64,000 nt of DNA from the NCBI GenBank assembly GCA_030950365.1, contig JAUZRQ010000045.1, forward strand, positions 54,032-118,031, written 5' to 3'. The notes beneath the pieces were generated by a model. It worked only from the letters and a program-made list of their open reading frames with translations, did no database searches and was not told where the DNA came from. This DNA is from Candidatus Zhuqueibacterota bacterium. GTDB taxonomy: Bacteria; Zhuqueibacterota; Zhuqueibacteria; Zhuqueibacterales; Geothermadaptataceae. Shown piece by piece: positions 56,947 to 64,000 of the stretch (position 1 is the stretch's first letter; every line of letters begins with the position of its first letter). The position numbers were made by a program, and so were the translations under genes.

Positions 56947-57366
56947 TTAATCCTTTACCGTAATATAAGGCCGAATTTTGGACAACGTTTTAGGGCCAAT
57001 GCCAGAAACATACAATAAATCGCTTTCCCTCCTGAATGGCCCCCGATTCTGGCGGCGTTTGATAATGCGTTCCGCAAGGGTCTCGCCGATGCCCGGCAAG
57101 CGCATCAACTCCTCTTTGCCGGCCTCGTTAATGTTGATGCGCTGGTTTTCGTTCCAGAGTTGCCGCTCCCTCCGGGTAAGCCTACTGGATTGCCCCGACA
57201 GGTCATTCAGGCTATCGGCAATGGCCTGAAACCGCTGGGACAAAGACGGATCAACCTGCGGCAGGGGTTGGCGGATTTGATACCACCGAACACCAAGGCC
57301 AATCATTAGCGTGACGGCCAGAACCATCGTTGCCGTCAACTGCAATCTATGAAATCCCCCCTGCAT
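56947..57366 (-). CDS. ComEA-like helix-hairpin-helix protein
   Basis: 139 residues. N-terminal membrane anchor (about 8-27, QLTATMVLAVTLMIGLGV), a linker, then two HhH motifs (about 73-139): ININEAGKEELMRLPGIGETLAERI and LLYVSGIGPKTLSKIRPYI. ComEA-type proteins bind double-stranded DNA at the cell surface during uptake, though single HhH-anchor proteins of this type may have other roles. With dprA and cinA it hints at natural competence. It starts 16 bases after dnaJ ends. Confidence 0.85.
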   Translation of the reverse strand: MQGGFHRLQLTATMVLAVTLMIGLGVRWYQIRQPLPQVDPSLSQRFQAIADSLNDLSGQSSRLTRRERQLWNENQRININEAGKEELMRLPGIGETLAERIIKRRQNRGPFRRESDLLYVSGIGPKTLSKIRPYITVKD

Positions 57367-57381
57367 TCCCTATCTGCTCAA

Positions 57382-58524
<1,143 letters not shown>

Positions 58525-58544
58525 TTATTAAATGGTTAAAAATA

Positions 58545-59162
58545 CTATTCCTTGCTGACGATGACCTTCGCCGGACGCAGGATTTTATCGCCCAGCAAAT
58601 AGCCTTTCTGGTGCTCTTCCACCACCGTGTTGGGTGGCACATCCTCCTTTTCCACCTGCATCAACGCTTCATGGTATTCAGGATTGAACTCCTGACCGAC
58701 GGCGGAAATCTGCGTCACGCCTTCGGCCTCGAGCACCTTCAAAAAGGTCTTGTAGATCATCTCAATGCCTTCGACCAGCGCCTCGAAATTTTGATCACGC
58801 CGTGCCGACTCCAGCGACCGCTCGATGTCATCCAGAATCGGCAGCAGCTTGCGGATCAAATCGGCGTTGGCCTTGCGCCAGAACTCCTCCACCTCGCGCT
58901 CCTTGCGCTTGCGGAAATTCTCAAATTCGGCGATCTGGCGCAGATATTTGTCTTTCAGCTCATCAACCTCTTTCCTGAGCTTCTGGATTTCTTTGTCTTT
59001 GGCGCTGGCGGTCTTTTTCTTTTCCGCCTTTTTCTCGTCTTTTTTCGCAGCTACGGTCTGCGTGTCCTTTTCATCCATGTCCTGAATCTCGATTTCGCGA
59101 TGATTGCCACCGTTTTCGTTGACTGTATCTTCAACCCGCATTTTTTCGTCACGATTGCTCAT
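58545..59162 (-). CDS. grpE: Nucleotide exchange factor GrpE
   Basis: 205 residues. A charged, disordered N-terminus (1-60) precedes the long coiled coil (61-110) and the C-terminal beta domain with EFNPEYHEALMQVEKEDVPPN and KGYLLGDKILRPAKVIVSK. It releases ADP from DnaK. AAGGTGAGG lies before its start. Confidence 0.97.
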   Translation of the reverse strand: MSNRDEKMRVEDTVNENGGNHREIEIQDMDEKDTQTVAAKKDEKKAEKKKTASAKDKEIQKLRKEVDELKDKYLRQIAEFENFRKRKEREVEEFWRKANADLIRKLLPILDDIERSLESARRDQNFEALVEGIEMIYKTFLKVLEAEGVTQISAVGQEFNPEYHEALMQVEKEDVPPNTVVEEHQKGYLLGDKILRPAKVIVSKE

Positions 59163-59277
59163 AAAACATCACCTCACCTTAATGAATCCTCAAGTTGGCC
59201 CGTTGGCTTTTGAATCGGATTTTCGCTTTTATCACCAACGCCAACGCCGGCATCCGCATCCGTGCAGCGCCTGGGGG

Positions 59278-60369
59278 CTATTCGGTTTCCGGCACCGTGT
59301 CCGAATTGAACAGACTGGAAAGCACCTCGGCCATGTAATCGATTACCGCCACCAGCTTGGAATAGGGCATGCGCGTCGGGCCCAGAAGCCCGATGGTTCC
59401 GGATACCCCGCCGAGATGATACGTCGCCGTGATGAGGCTGCAATAGCGCATCAAATTTTCTTTGTTTTCCTCGCCGATGGTGATCTTGATCCGATGGGGC
59501 GAAGCCGGTGCCGGCTGCCCGCCTTCTTCCTCGACTTCCGTCCTCCGATTGAATACTTGAATCAGAATTTCTTTATCATCCAGCAGGTTCATGATATTTT
59601 TCAGCTTGGCCTGATCGGCGAACTCCGGCTGGGTCATGATATTCGATGTACCCCCAATGTGCAAATCGGACGGGGACGGAAATGTAAACAGACTTTGCGA
59701 TGATTTCAGCACCAGATCGATGAACCGGGCGTCTTCCAGATGAATATCCCGCAGCCGGTCATCGATGGTGCGCTTGATTTCTTTCAACGTCAATCCGTGC
59801 AACCGCTCGTTGAGGATGCGGCAGGTTTCCTGCAATGTATCACGCGAAATGCCGCGCTCCAGTTCCATGGTGATCGTTTTCACCAGCCCGGATTGGATGG
59901 TGATGATCACCAGAATGCGATTGTCGGAAATCGGCACCAGCTCCATGCGATCGAACCGGCCCTGATAAAACCGCGGCGCCAGCACCACGCCGAGCTGATT
60001 GGAAATCTGCGCCAGGGTATGTGAAGCCGCTTCGAGGATGTATTCGATGTCCTGCGAAACCCGGCGCAGGCCTTCGTAAATGCGGTTTTTCTCCAGCGGA
60101 GAAACATTCTCCACGGTCATGATCGAATCGACGTAAAAACGGTAGCCTTTGTCGGTGGGCATGCGTCCGGCCGAGGTATGCGGCTGACGAACGTAGCCCT
60201 TCGCCTCCAGGTCCATCATCACGTTGCGCAACGTGGCCGGACTGAAGGGCAGGTTGTACTTTTTGGCAATGTATGTCGAGCCGATGGGGGACGCTTTGGC
60301 AACAAAATTCTCAACGATGGTTCCCAGCACAAATTTTTCGCGTTCAGTCAATTCCGTTCCGGATTGCAT
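59278..60369 (-). CDS. hrcA: Heat-inducible transcription repressor HrcA
   Basis: 363 residues from ATG 60369; a GTG nine bases upstream is possible but AAAGG would be too near. N-terminal winged helix (about 5-75, ASPIGSTYIAKKYNLPFSPATLRNVMMDLEAKGY), then the GAF-like and insertion domains with GVSGTIGLLGPTRMPYSKLVAVIDYM. HrcA represses chaperone genes through CIRCE. I found no CIRCE (TTAGCACTC-N9-GAGTGCTAA) between 60370 and 60520; a different palindrome lies at 60478-60512. Confidence 0.95.
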   Translation of the reverse strand: MQSGTELTEREKFVLGTIVENFVAKASPIGSTYIAKKYNLPFSPATLRNVMMDLEAKGYVRQPHTSAGRMPTDKGYRFYVDSIMTVENVSPLEKNRIYEGLRRVSQDIEYILEAASHTLAQISNQLGVVLAPRFYQGRFDRMELVPISDNRILVIITIQSGLVKTITMELERGISRDTLQETCRILNERLHGLTLKEIKRTIDDRLRDIHLEDARFIDLVLKSSQSLFTFPSPSDLHIGGTSNIMTQPEFADQAKLKNIMNLLDDKEILIQVFNRRTEVEEEGGQPAPASPHRIKITIGEENKENLMRYCSLITATYHLGGVSGTIGLLGPTRMPYSKLVAVIDYMAEVLSSLFNSDTVPETE

Positions 60370-60477
60370 GATCAACACACCTTTAAGGCTCTATGTTCAC
60401 GAATGATCCGATCATAGGCAAATGCGCTGTCCTATTCGTACACATCCGACCTTCGCTTGCGATTCAACGGTCTTTTT

Positions 60478-60512
60478 ACTCTCCTTCCCAAGTTTAACTT
60501 GGGAAGGAGAGT
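60478..60512. repeat. 35-base perfect palindrome upstream of hrcA
   Basis: Arms ACTCTCCTTCCCAAGTT and AACTTGGGAAGGAGAGT are exact reverse complements around a single T. Neither strand has a T-tract after it, so it is not an ordinary terminator. It lies 27 bases from MITE-like copy 3. Confidence 0.85.
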
Positions 60513-60538
60513 AAGGATAACTGTTCCGCCTCTTCCCC

Positions 60539-60641
60539 GTCATCACGAGGATCCGCCAGCCGGCGGAGACGAAGTGATCTCATTAGCCTATCTGCAAAGA
60601 GATCGCCGCGCACCCGCCTCGCGGCGGTTGCTCGCGATGAC
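60539..60641. repeat. MITE-like inverted repeat, copy 3
   Basis: 103 bases from GTCATCACGAG to CTCGCGATGAC, the same orientation as copy 1 (sharing GGATCCGCCAGCCGGCGGAG). Imperfect outer inverted flanks, GATAACTGTTCCGCC at 60516 and AGCCGAATCGTTCC ending 60679, extend it to about 164 bases. Confidence 0.75.
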
Positions 60642-61020
60642 AAGCAAAATTTTATCAAACGAAATAGCCGAATCGTTCCAAAAAATGTTCAATAACTTTA
60701 AAATATGCTAAAATTTATCGCATCCATCAAAGTGAATTAAGATAACCAATTTTGTACCCGCAGTCAAGCAAAAATTCGGGGGCAACCGCTCGCGTCAAAA
60801 ACGTAACAAATCAGGGCCAATTGAGGCAGAACATCAAAATTCTCGCAGGGGCGCGGGGCTCGTAGAGGATGGGTTGGTGGAGTTGCGAATAACCGGGGAA
60901 ACGTGTCTAAATATTTGCTTCAGCCTCAAGATTCTGGTTTACGGCTTTTGCTATCCGCTGGTAAATGGAAAAGCTGGTGGTCAGCCTGGGCAGCGATTGG
61001 CTATTTTGCATTGCAAGAAA

Positions 61021-61083
61021 ACCGCGGAGGGCGCTAAGAACGCAGAGAAAAACCGCTTTGTGTCCTTTGTGTCTCTGTGGTGA
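61021..61083. repeat. Dispersed-type repeat with CGCAGAG/CTCTGTG halves
   Basis: Left half AGAACGCAGAGAAAAACCG and right half TTTGTGTCTCTGTGGTGAAC form a loose inverted repeat of a kind (accacagagacacagag) found scattered in many unrelated bacterial genomes. It runs up to the stop of the TPR gene. Confidence 0.45.
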
Positions 61084-61086
61084 ACC

Positions 61087-62430
61087 TCATTTTCCCGCGA
61101 AGCGGCGCAGCAGCGCTTCCACCTCTTCCACGTCCGGGGCGCCCATGGCGCGGCCGATTTGTACCGCCTGCCGCAGCAACGGCAGGCCGTGCTCTGTGTC
61201 GCCGAGCTGGCAGAGGAGAAGGCCCAGGTCGCGGGATACGTTGTACATACCGAGAGCGTTTTGGGTTTCCAGTGCCAACTGCAGAGCTTCGGAAAAAGAC
61301 TTGACCGCTTCTTCGATCTGTTGATTTTGCCAAAAAATATGAGCCATGTTGTGCAGGGTGGGAATCATGCCAGCCCGATCCCCGATCTCCCTTTGAATCG
61401 CTAAACTCTCTTCCAGATAACGAAGCGCCGTATCATAGTCGCCACGGGCATAAGCCGCCGTGGCCATATTGTTCAAGGTGGCGCCCTCGCCAGCCCGATC
61501 CCCGATCTCCCTTCTTATCTGCAAACTTTCTTTGAGATATTTCAGCGCCATATCGTAATTGGCCCTGGCAAGGTAAATTTCTCCAATTTCATTTAAGCAG
61601 GCAGCAATCCCCTTTTTATTCTTCTTTTCCTGAATTTTCAGAGCCTCCTGAAAGGCTTTCAGGGCTTTGTCGTAATGCCCCAGGCTTGAATACAACTGGC
61701 CAAGTTGGTAACGGATTTCGGCACTTTTTCGCTTTTCTAATTCTGTTGGCCCTGCATATTCATCTAAAATCTGATTTAATAGAAGGATGCGTTCCCTTTT
61801 TTGCTCCTCGGTTAGATTGTTGATAGAAGTATCCTGAATACCATCCTGCACCATCATCGTGAATTTTTCCTGTTTCGGAATGGCAAATTCGTAAAGGCCG
61901 CTATGCCAATCCCAGAAGTCGGGAGCGCCTTCGGCGAGAAGAGGGATGGTAAATTCCGGAACAATAAACACAAGAGGGCGGTTGATGCGAGCCAATTCAT
62001 TGCGGCGCCAGTTCAGCGCCCGGATGGTTTCCCGCTGCCGTTCGGCGTTTAATTCAGTCAGCCAGTACTCGAGTCCCATCACAAAAAGCACGGCCTTTTC
62101 AGGAGCACCTTCAGCCGCAGCCTTAATGGCCAGAATGGGATCTGCCGGTGGAGTGTTGTGAAGATTGATCTCGATAACAGGCTTCGCAAGATTCTGCTTG
62201 ATCCAGTTAGAAAGTTCCTGGCGCATTTGTGGCAGGTTGCAGCGGACAAAATACAGAGAGAACCCTTGCGCACGACGTAATGCCCGCATCAGGCGCGGTA
62301 AATCAGGTGCGGCAAGAAAAGGGAATTCAGTAGATGAAATTGCCTTTGGTTGTGGCTGTTTAGCTTTTGAATACTCTTTTGCAGGGACGGAAATATCTGC
62401 AATCTTCTTTTTTAAGGTCTTTTTCTTCAT
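61087..62430 (-). CDS. TPR protein with degenerate NTPase-like N-terminal domain
   Basis: 447 residues from ATG 62430, which overlaps the stop of the upstream ATPase gene in ATGA; the longer frame to 62511 is probably not used. A basic tail (1-30) is followed by a domain (45-190) with a Walker-B-like strand AVLFVMGLEYW and WRRNELARINRPLVFIVPEF, yet no Walker A, so it looks like a lapsed P-loop NTPase. TPRs fill the rest (about 215-440), with close copies such as YLKESLQIRREIGDRAG and YLEESLAIQREIGDRAG. The domain pair is known to me from STAND-like ATPase and TPR proteins; the exact role is unknown. It forms a two-gene unit with the interrupted ATPase. Confidence 0.75.
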   Translation of the reverse strand: MKKKTLKKKIADISVPAKEYSKAKQPQPKAISSTEFPFLAAPDLPRLMRALRRAQGFSLYFVRCNLPQMRQELSNWIKQNLAKPVIEINLHNTPPADPILAIKAAAEGAPEKAVLFVMGLEYWLTELNAERQRETIRALNWRRNELARINRPLVFIVPEFTIPLLAEGAPDFWDWHSGLYEFAIPKQEKFTMMVQDGIQDTSINNLTEEQKRERILLLNQILDEYAGPTELEKRKSAEIRYQLGQLYSSLGHYDKALKAFQEALKIQEKKNKKGIAACLNEIGEIYLARANYDMALKYLKESLQIRREIGDRAGEGATLNNMATAAYARGDYDTALRYLEESLAIQREIGDRAGMIPTLHNMAHIFWQNQQIEEAVKSFSEALQLALETQNALGMYNVSRDLGLLLCQLGDTEHGLPLLRQAVQIGRAMGAPDVEEVEALLRRFAGK

Positions 62431-63251
62431 TTGGAGTGAGTATCTTTTGGGCTTTTCAAGGCCTTTTTGACGCGTGGGCACTCGCGCACGGCAGGATGCA
62501 AGTCGGCCCATCGATCGTCATTCACGTATTCCAGTACCAGCCGGTGATGAAGAAGACGGCCTGAGGTCTCATCTCCGGGTATCTGTTGTGTGGCAGCAAT
62601 CTGTTTCAATCCTTCAAGGTCTTCATCGCGAACCAGCCGGTCGTACTCCCGAACCAACCGTTGGATCGCATGTTCCACATGCGCACGGTTGATTTTCGTA
62701 TCGGTCTCGTCGCAGGCAAAGCGCAGGAGTCGCATCAAGTCGCGAACGGAGCCGCCACTGGCCTGGATCAGCCGTTTCACATCACCGTGTTGGTCAAAAA
62801 TGGCCTCCATTTCCACACGTTTCACCACGATTTCATAAAGCGCATCCACTCCAGGTCGGTATGATTTTTTCGTGCCGTGCTCCTGTATTTTAACCATCGG
62901 GATGACGTCGGTTTCCGCAAAAGAATCGCCCAGATTCACATTAAAGAGCAACGAAATAGGAACGGTGTAAAGAATATGGCAATGAGGGGATTTTAGTTGT
63001 TCGGCATGCTGCACGAACAATTCGGAGTGCGTGCTCTGCCCGTCCGGCTGAATGCGGTAATGCATTTTCTCAAGGCCATCGACAATGGCCACCAATCCCT
63101 GCCATCCCTTTTTCTTCAACTGAATCTGGACGTCATCAATTAATTCGTTTAGCCGACTAATAAATACCGTGAGTTCTTTTTCCAGCTCTCGGCGAATTTC
63201 GATTTTTCGCGTGCTGCCGCTGCGTATTTGTCCCGAAAATGCCGCCAGCAT
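62427..63251 (-). pseudogene. P-loop ATPase, C-terminal part (after in-frame TGA)
   Basis: 274 codons from an ATG that follows directly on the TGA ending the upstream part, in the same frame. It carries Walker B (GLVAIVDGLEK at 52-62), a sensor-like strand (CHILYTVPISLLF) and the helical lid (GGSVRDLMRLLRFACDE), as in ORC/STAND-type AAA ATPases, but no Walker A. Alone it cannot hydrolyse ATP. Without the TGA the whole frame (62427-63767) would encode a 446-residue ATPase, a normal length for this kind. It may be a pseudogene, a read-through gene, or two parts that reassociate; I cannot choose. It overlaps the TPR gene by four bases. Confidence 0.7.
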
Positions 63252-63767
63252 TCAGGTAAGGAGTGGAATTTCCGGTTTTACCGAGAATTCTGCCTGCAGA
63301 ACGGTTTTGATATCCTCTTTTTCTTCTTCCTTTAAAATTTTTTCGGCAAACCAGGCATCAAGACTCTCCAGCAGGGCCTTGGCAATCGGGATGCTGTGAT
63401 TATTCATTTCCTCGGAAATGCCTTTTGCCAAAGCCACAAGCACATCAAGATAATTCAAATCGCCGAGATCCAGGGTGCTTTCAATATCCACATACACCAC
63501 AAAAAATTTCTGCTCACGCAGACGAGCGGCGAGCTGCTTCAATTCTGTGGATTTGCCACATCCGCGATGCCCGGTGATCAGTTGCTTGTGGTATTGTGGT
63601 GCAGGTGATCTTCGAATGCGGCGCGCAATCGTTTCGACGAAATTGTGATGGCCGCGGACCGGCGTTAAATCCACATATCGGGGATCCCCGGCTTCAAGGG
63701 GAATTTCCGGATGGCAGGCCTGGTAGGCCTCATCTACATTCTTTGCTGGCTTAAATTCGATAGCCAT
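63252..63767 (-). pseudogene. P-loop ATPase, N-terminal part (ends at in-frame TGA)
   Basis: 171 codons. Walker A GHRGCGKST at 66-74 within HKQLITGHRGCGKSTELKQL, preceded by the DPRYVDLTPVRG element and followed by FFVVYVDIESTLDLGDLNYLD. It stops at TGA (63252-63254) just after SVKPEIPLLT, and the ATPase continues in the same frame directly after it. The TGA could have come from CGA by one C-to-T change. Walker A and Walker B are thus separated into two frames. The codon usage and motif spacing on both sides look undamaged, which suggests a recent event or a real split. Confidence 0.72.
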
Positions 63768-63864
63768 TATAAAAAACCCTTATTTTTAAAAACTTCTGTA
63801 CGGTAAAATAATTATGAATCCAGTCAATCACAAGAAATAGTTCATATAAGGTCGAATAAATCTC

Positions 63865-64000
63865 TCACAACCGCCGCTGCACTGTCAACATCGCGCCGAG
63901 AAAGCCGTAGGTCAGGCCCAGGGCAATCAGGGAGAGAAACGCTTCGGGGGGCATGCGTAAGGAGATTTCCAATAGCCAGGAAAACACGCGCAACAACGCC
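63865..64000 (-). CDS. Unidentified membrane protein, C-terminal fragment
   Basis: Only the last 44 codons are inside the window, ending at TGA 63865-63867. They read ALLRVFSWLLEISLRMPPEA, then a membrane helix (FLSLIALGLTYGFLGAML) and the basic end TVQRRL. Start and family lie outside. The frame was chosen because it is the only one giving a plausible hydrophobic segment followed by a positive tail. Confidence 0.5.
   Translation of the reverse strand, partial: ALLRVFSWLLEISLRMPPEAFLSLIALGLTYGFLGAMLTVQRRL

Larger units (their letters stand above)
60370..61086. other. Intergenic gap with palindrome and repeats, no gene seen
   Basis: Upstream of hrcA it holds a 35-base palindrome (60478-60512), the MITE-like copy 3 (60539-60641), and a dispersed-type repeat at about 61021-61083 just after the TPR gene stop. 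The part from 60680 to 61020 shows no coding or RNA signal that I can support. The hrcA promoter should lie between 60370 and 60478. Confidence 0.5.

Noticed and set aside
60478..60512. Palindrome as a rho-independent terminator
   Set aside because: No T-tract follows the hairpin on either strand; the T-run nearby is on the wrong side for the plus strand and reads as A on the minus strand.
60370..60520. CIRCE element before hrcA
   Set aside because: No match to TTAGCACTC-N9-GAGTGCTAA, even allowing a few mismatches by eye.
63240..63260. TGA in the split ATPase as selenocysteine or as a reassigned codon
   Set aside because: Only a very short AUGC/GCAU hairpin follows, not a SECIS-like element, and the motif context has no Cys/Sec position. 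Other genes here end in TGA and use TGG for Trp, so no genome-wide reassignment.

Overview
This 64 kb window is a stretch of bacterial chromosome on which every gene I can support lies on the minus strand. The cell is Gram-negative: it has LptD, a PorV-like outer-membrane protein and a giant surface protein with a FlgD/T9SS-type C-terminus. Together with a bacterial GGGP-synthase-like protein and a two-component-type propeller protein, this suggests the Fibrobacterota-Chlorobiota-Bacteroidota superphylum, perhaps a Calditrichota- or KSB1-like lineage. That placement is inference from gene content. I see no rRNA, integrase, transposase or CRISPR array.

Layout, left to right (genes are read right to left). 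0-13.4 kb: M23 peptidase (cut by the edge), parB-parA, lptD, rarA, propeller protein, hflX, a BatA/VWA-like membrane protein and a CpsB-type phosphatase. 13.6-15.4 kb: GGGP synthase and an AT-rich PIN toxin/antitoxin pair whose toxin carries an 8-bp tandem duplication. 15.4-23 kb: alaS-recX-recA-thpR-cinA-pgpA-pgsA, closely packed. 23.3-29.3 kb: recR, ybaB, dnaX, a large-type SRP RNA with an Alu domain, eight tRNA genes (four tRNA-Ser, plus Ala, Arg, Glu, Gln), tadA and gltX. 29.3-32.9 kb: dprA, obg, icd.

33.1-50.3 kb is the most distinctive part: a probable five-gene operon encoding a small secreted protein, a 2620-residue repeat protein, a PorV-like barrel fused to TPRs, a 1458-residue protein joining an RsbW-type kinase, a membrane sensor, a SpoIIE/RsbU phosphatase, helix-turn-helix modules, a long acidic linker and TPRs, and a STAS protein. 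The STAS protein shares a C-terminal module with the large kinase-phosphatase. This looks like a partner-switching regulator built into a surface-protein operon. A TPR protein and an FmdB zinc ribbon precede it.

50.4-60.4 kb: aminotransferase, pta, coaD, rsmD, a PilM-like and a PilN/PilO-like gene with an unknown membrane partner, a ComEA-like protein, then dnaJ-grpE-hrcA. 61-63.8 kb: a P-loop ATPase interrupted by an in-frame TGA, followed by a translationally coupled TPR protein. The window ends in the C-terminus of an unidentified membrane protein.

Three copies of a MITE-like nested inverted repeat lie in intergenic gaps at about 7.0, 23.0 and 60.6 kb.
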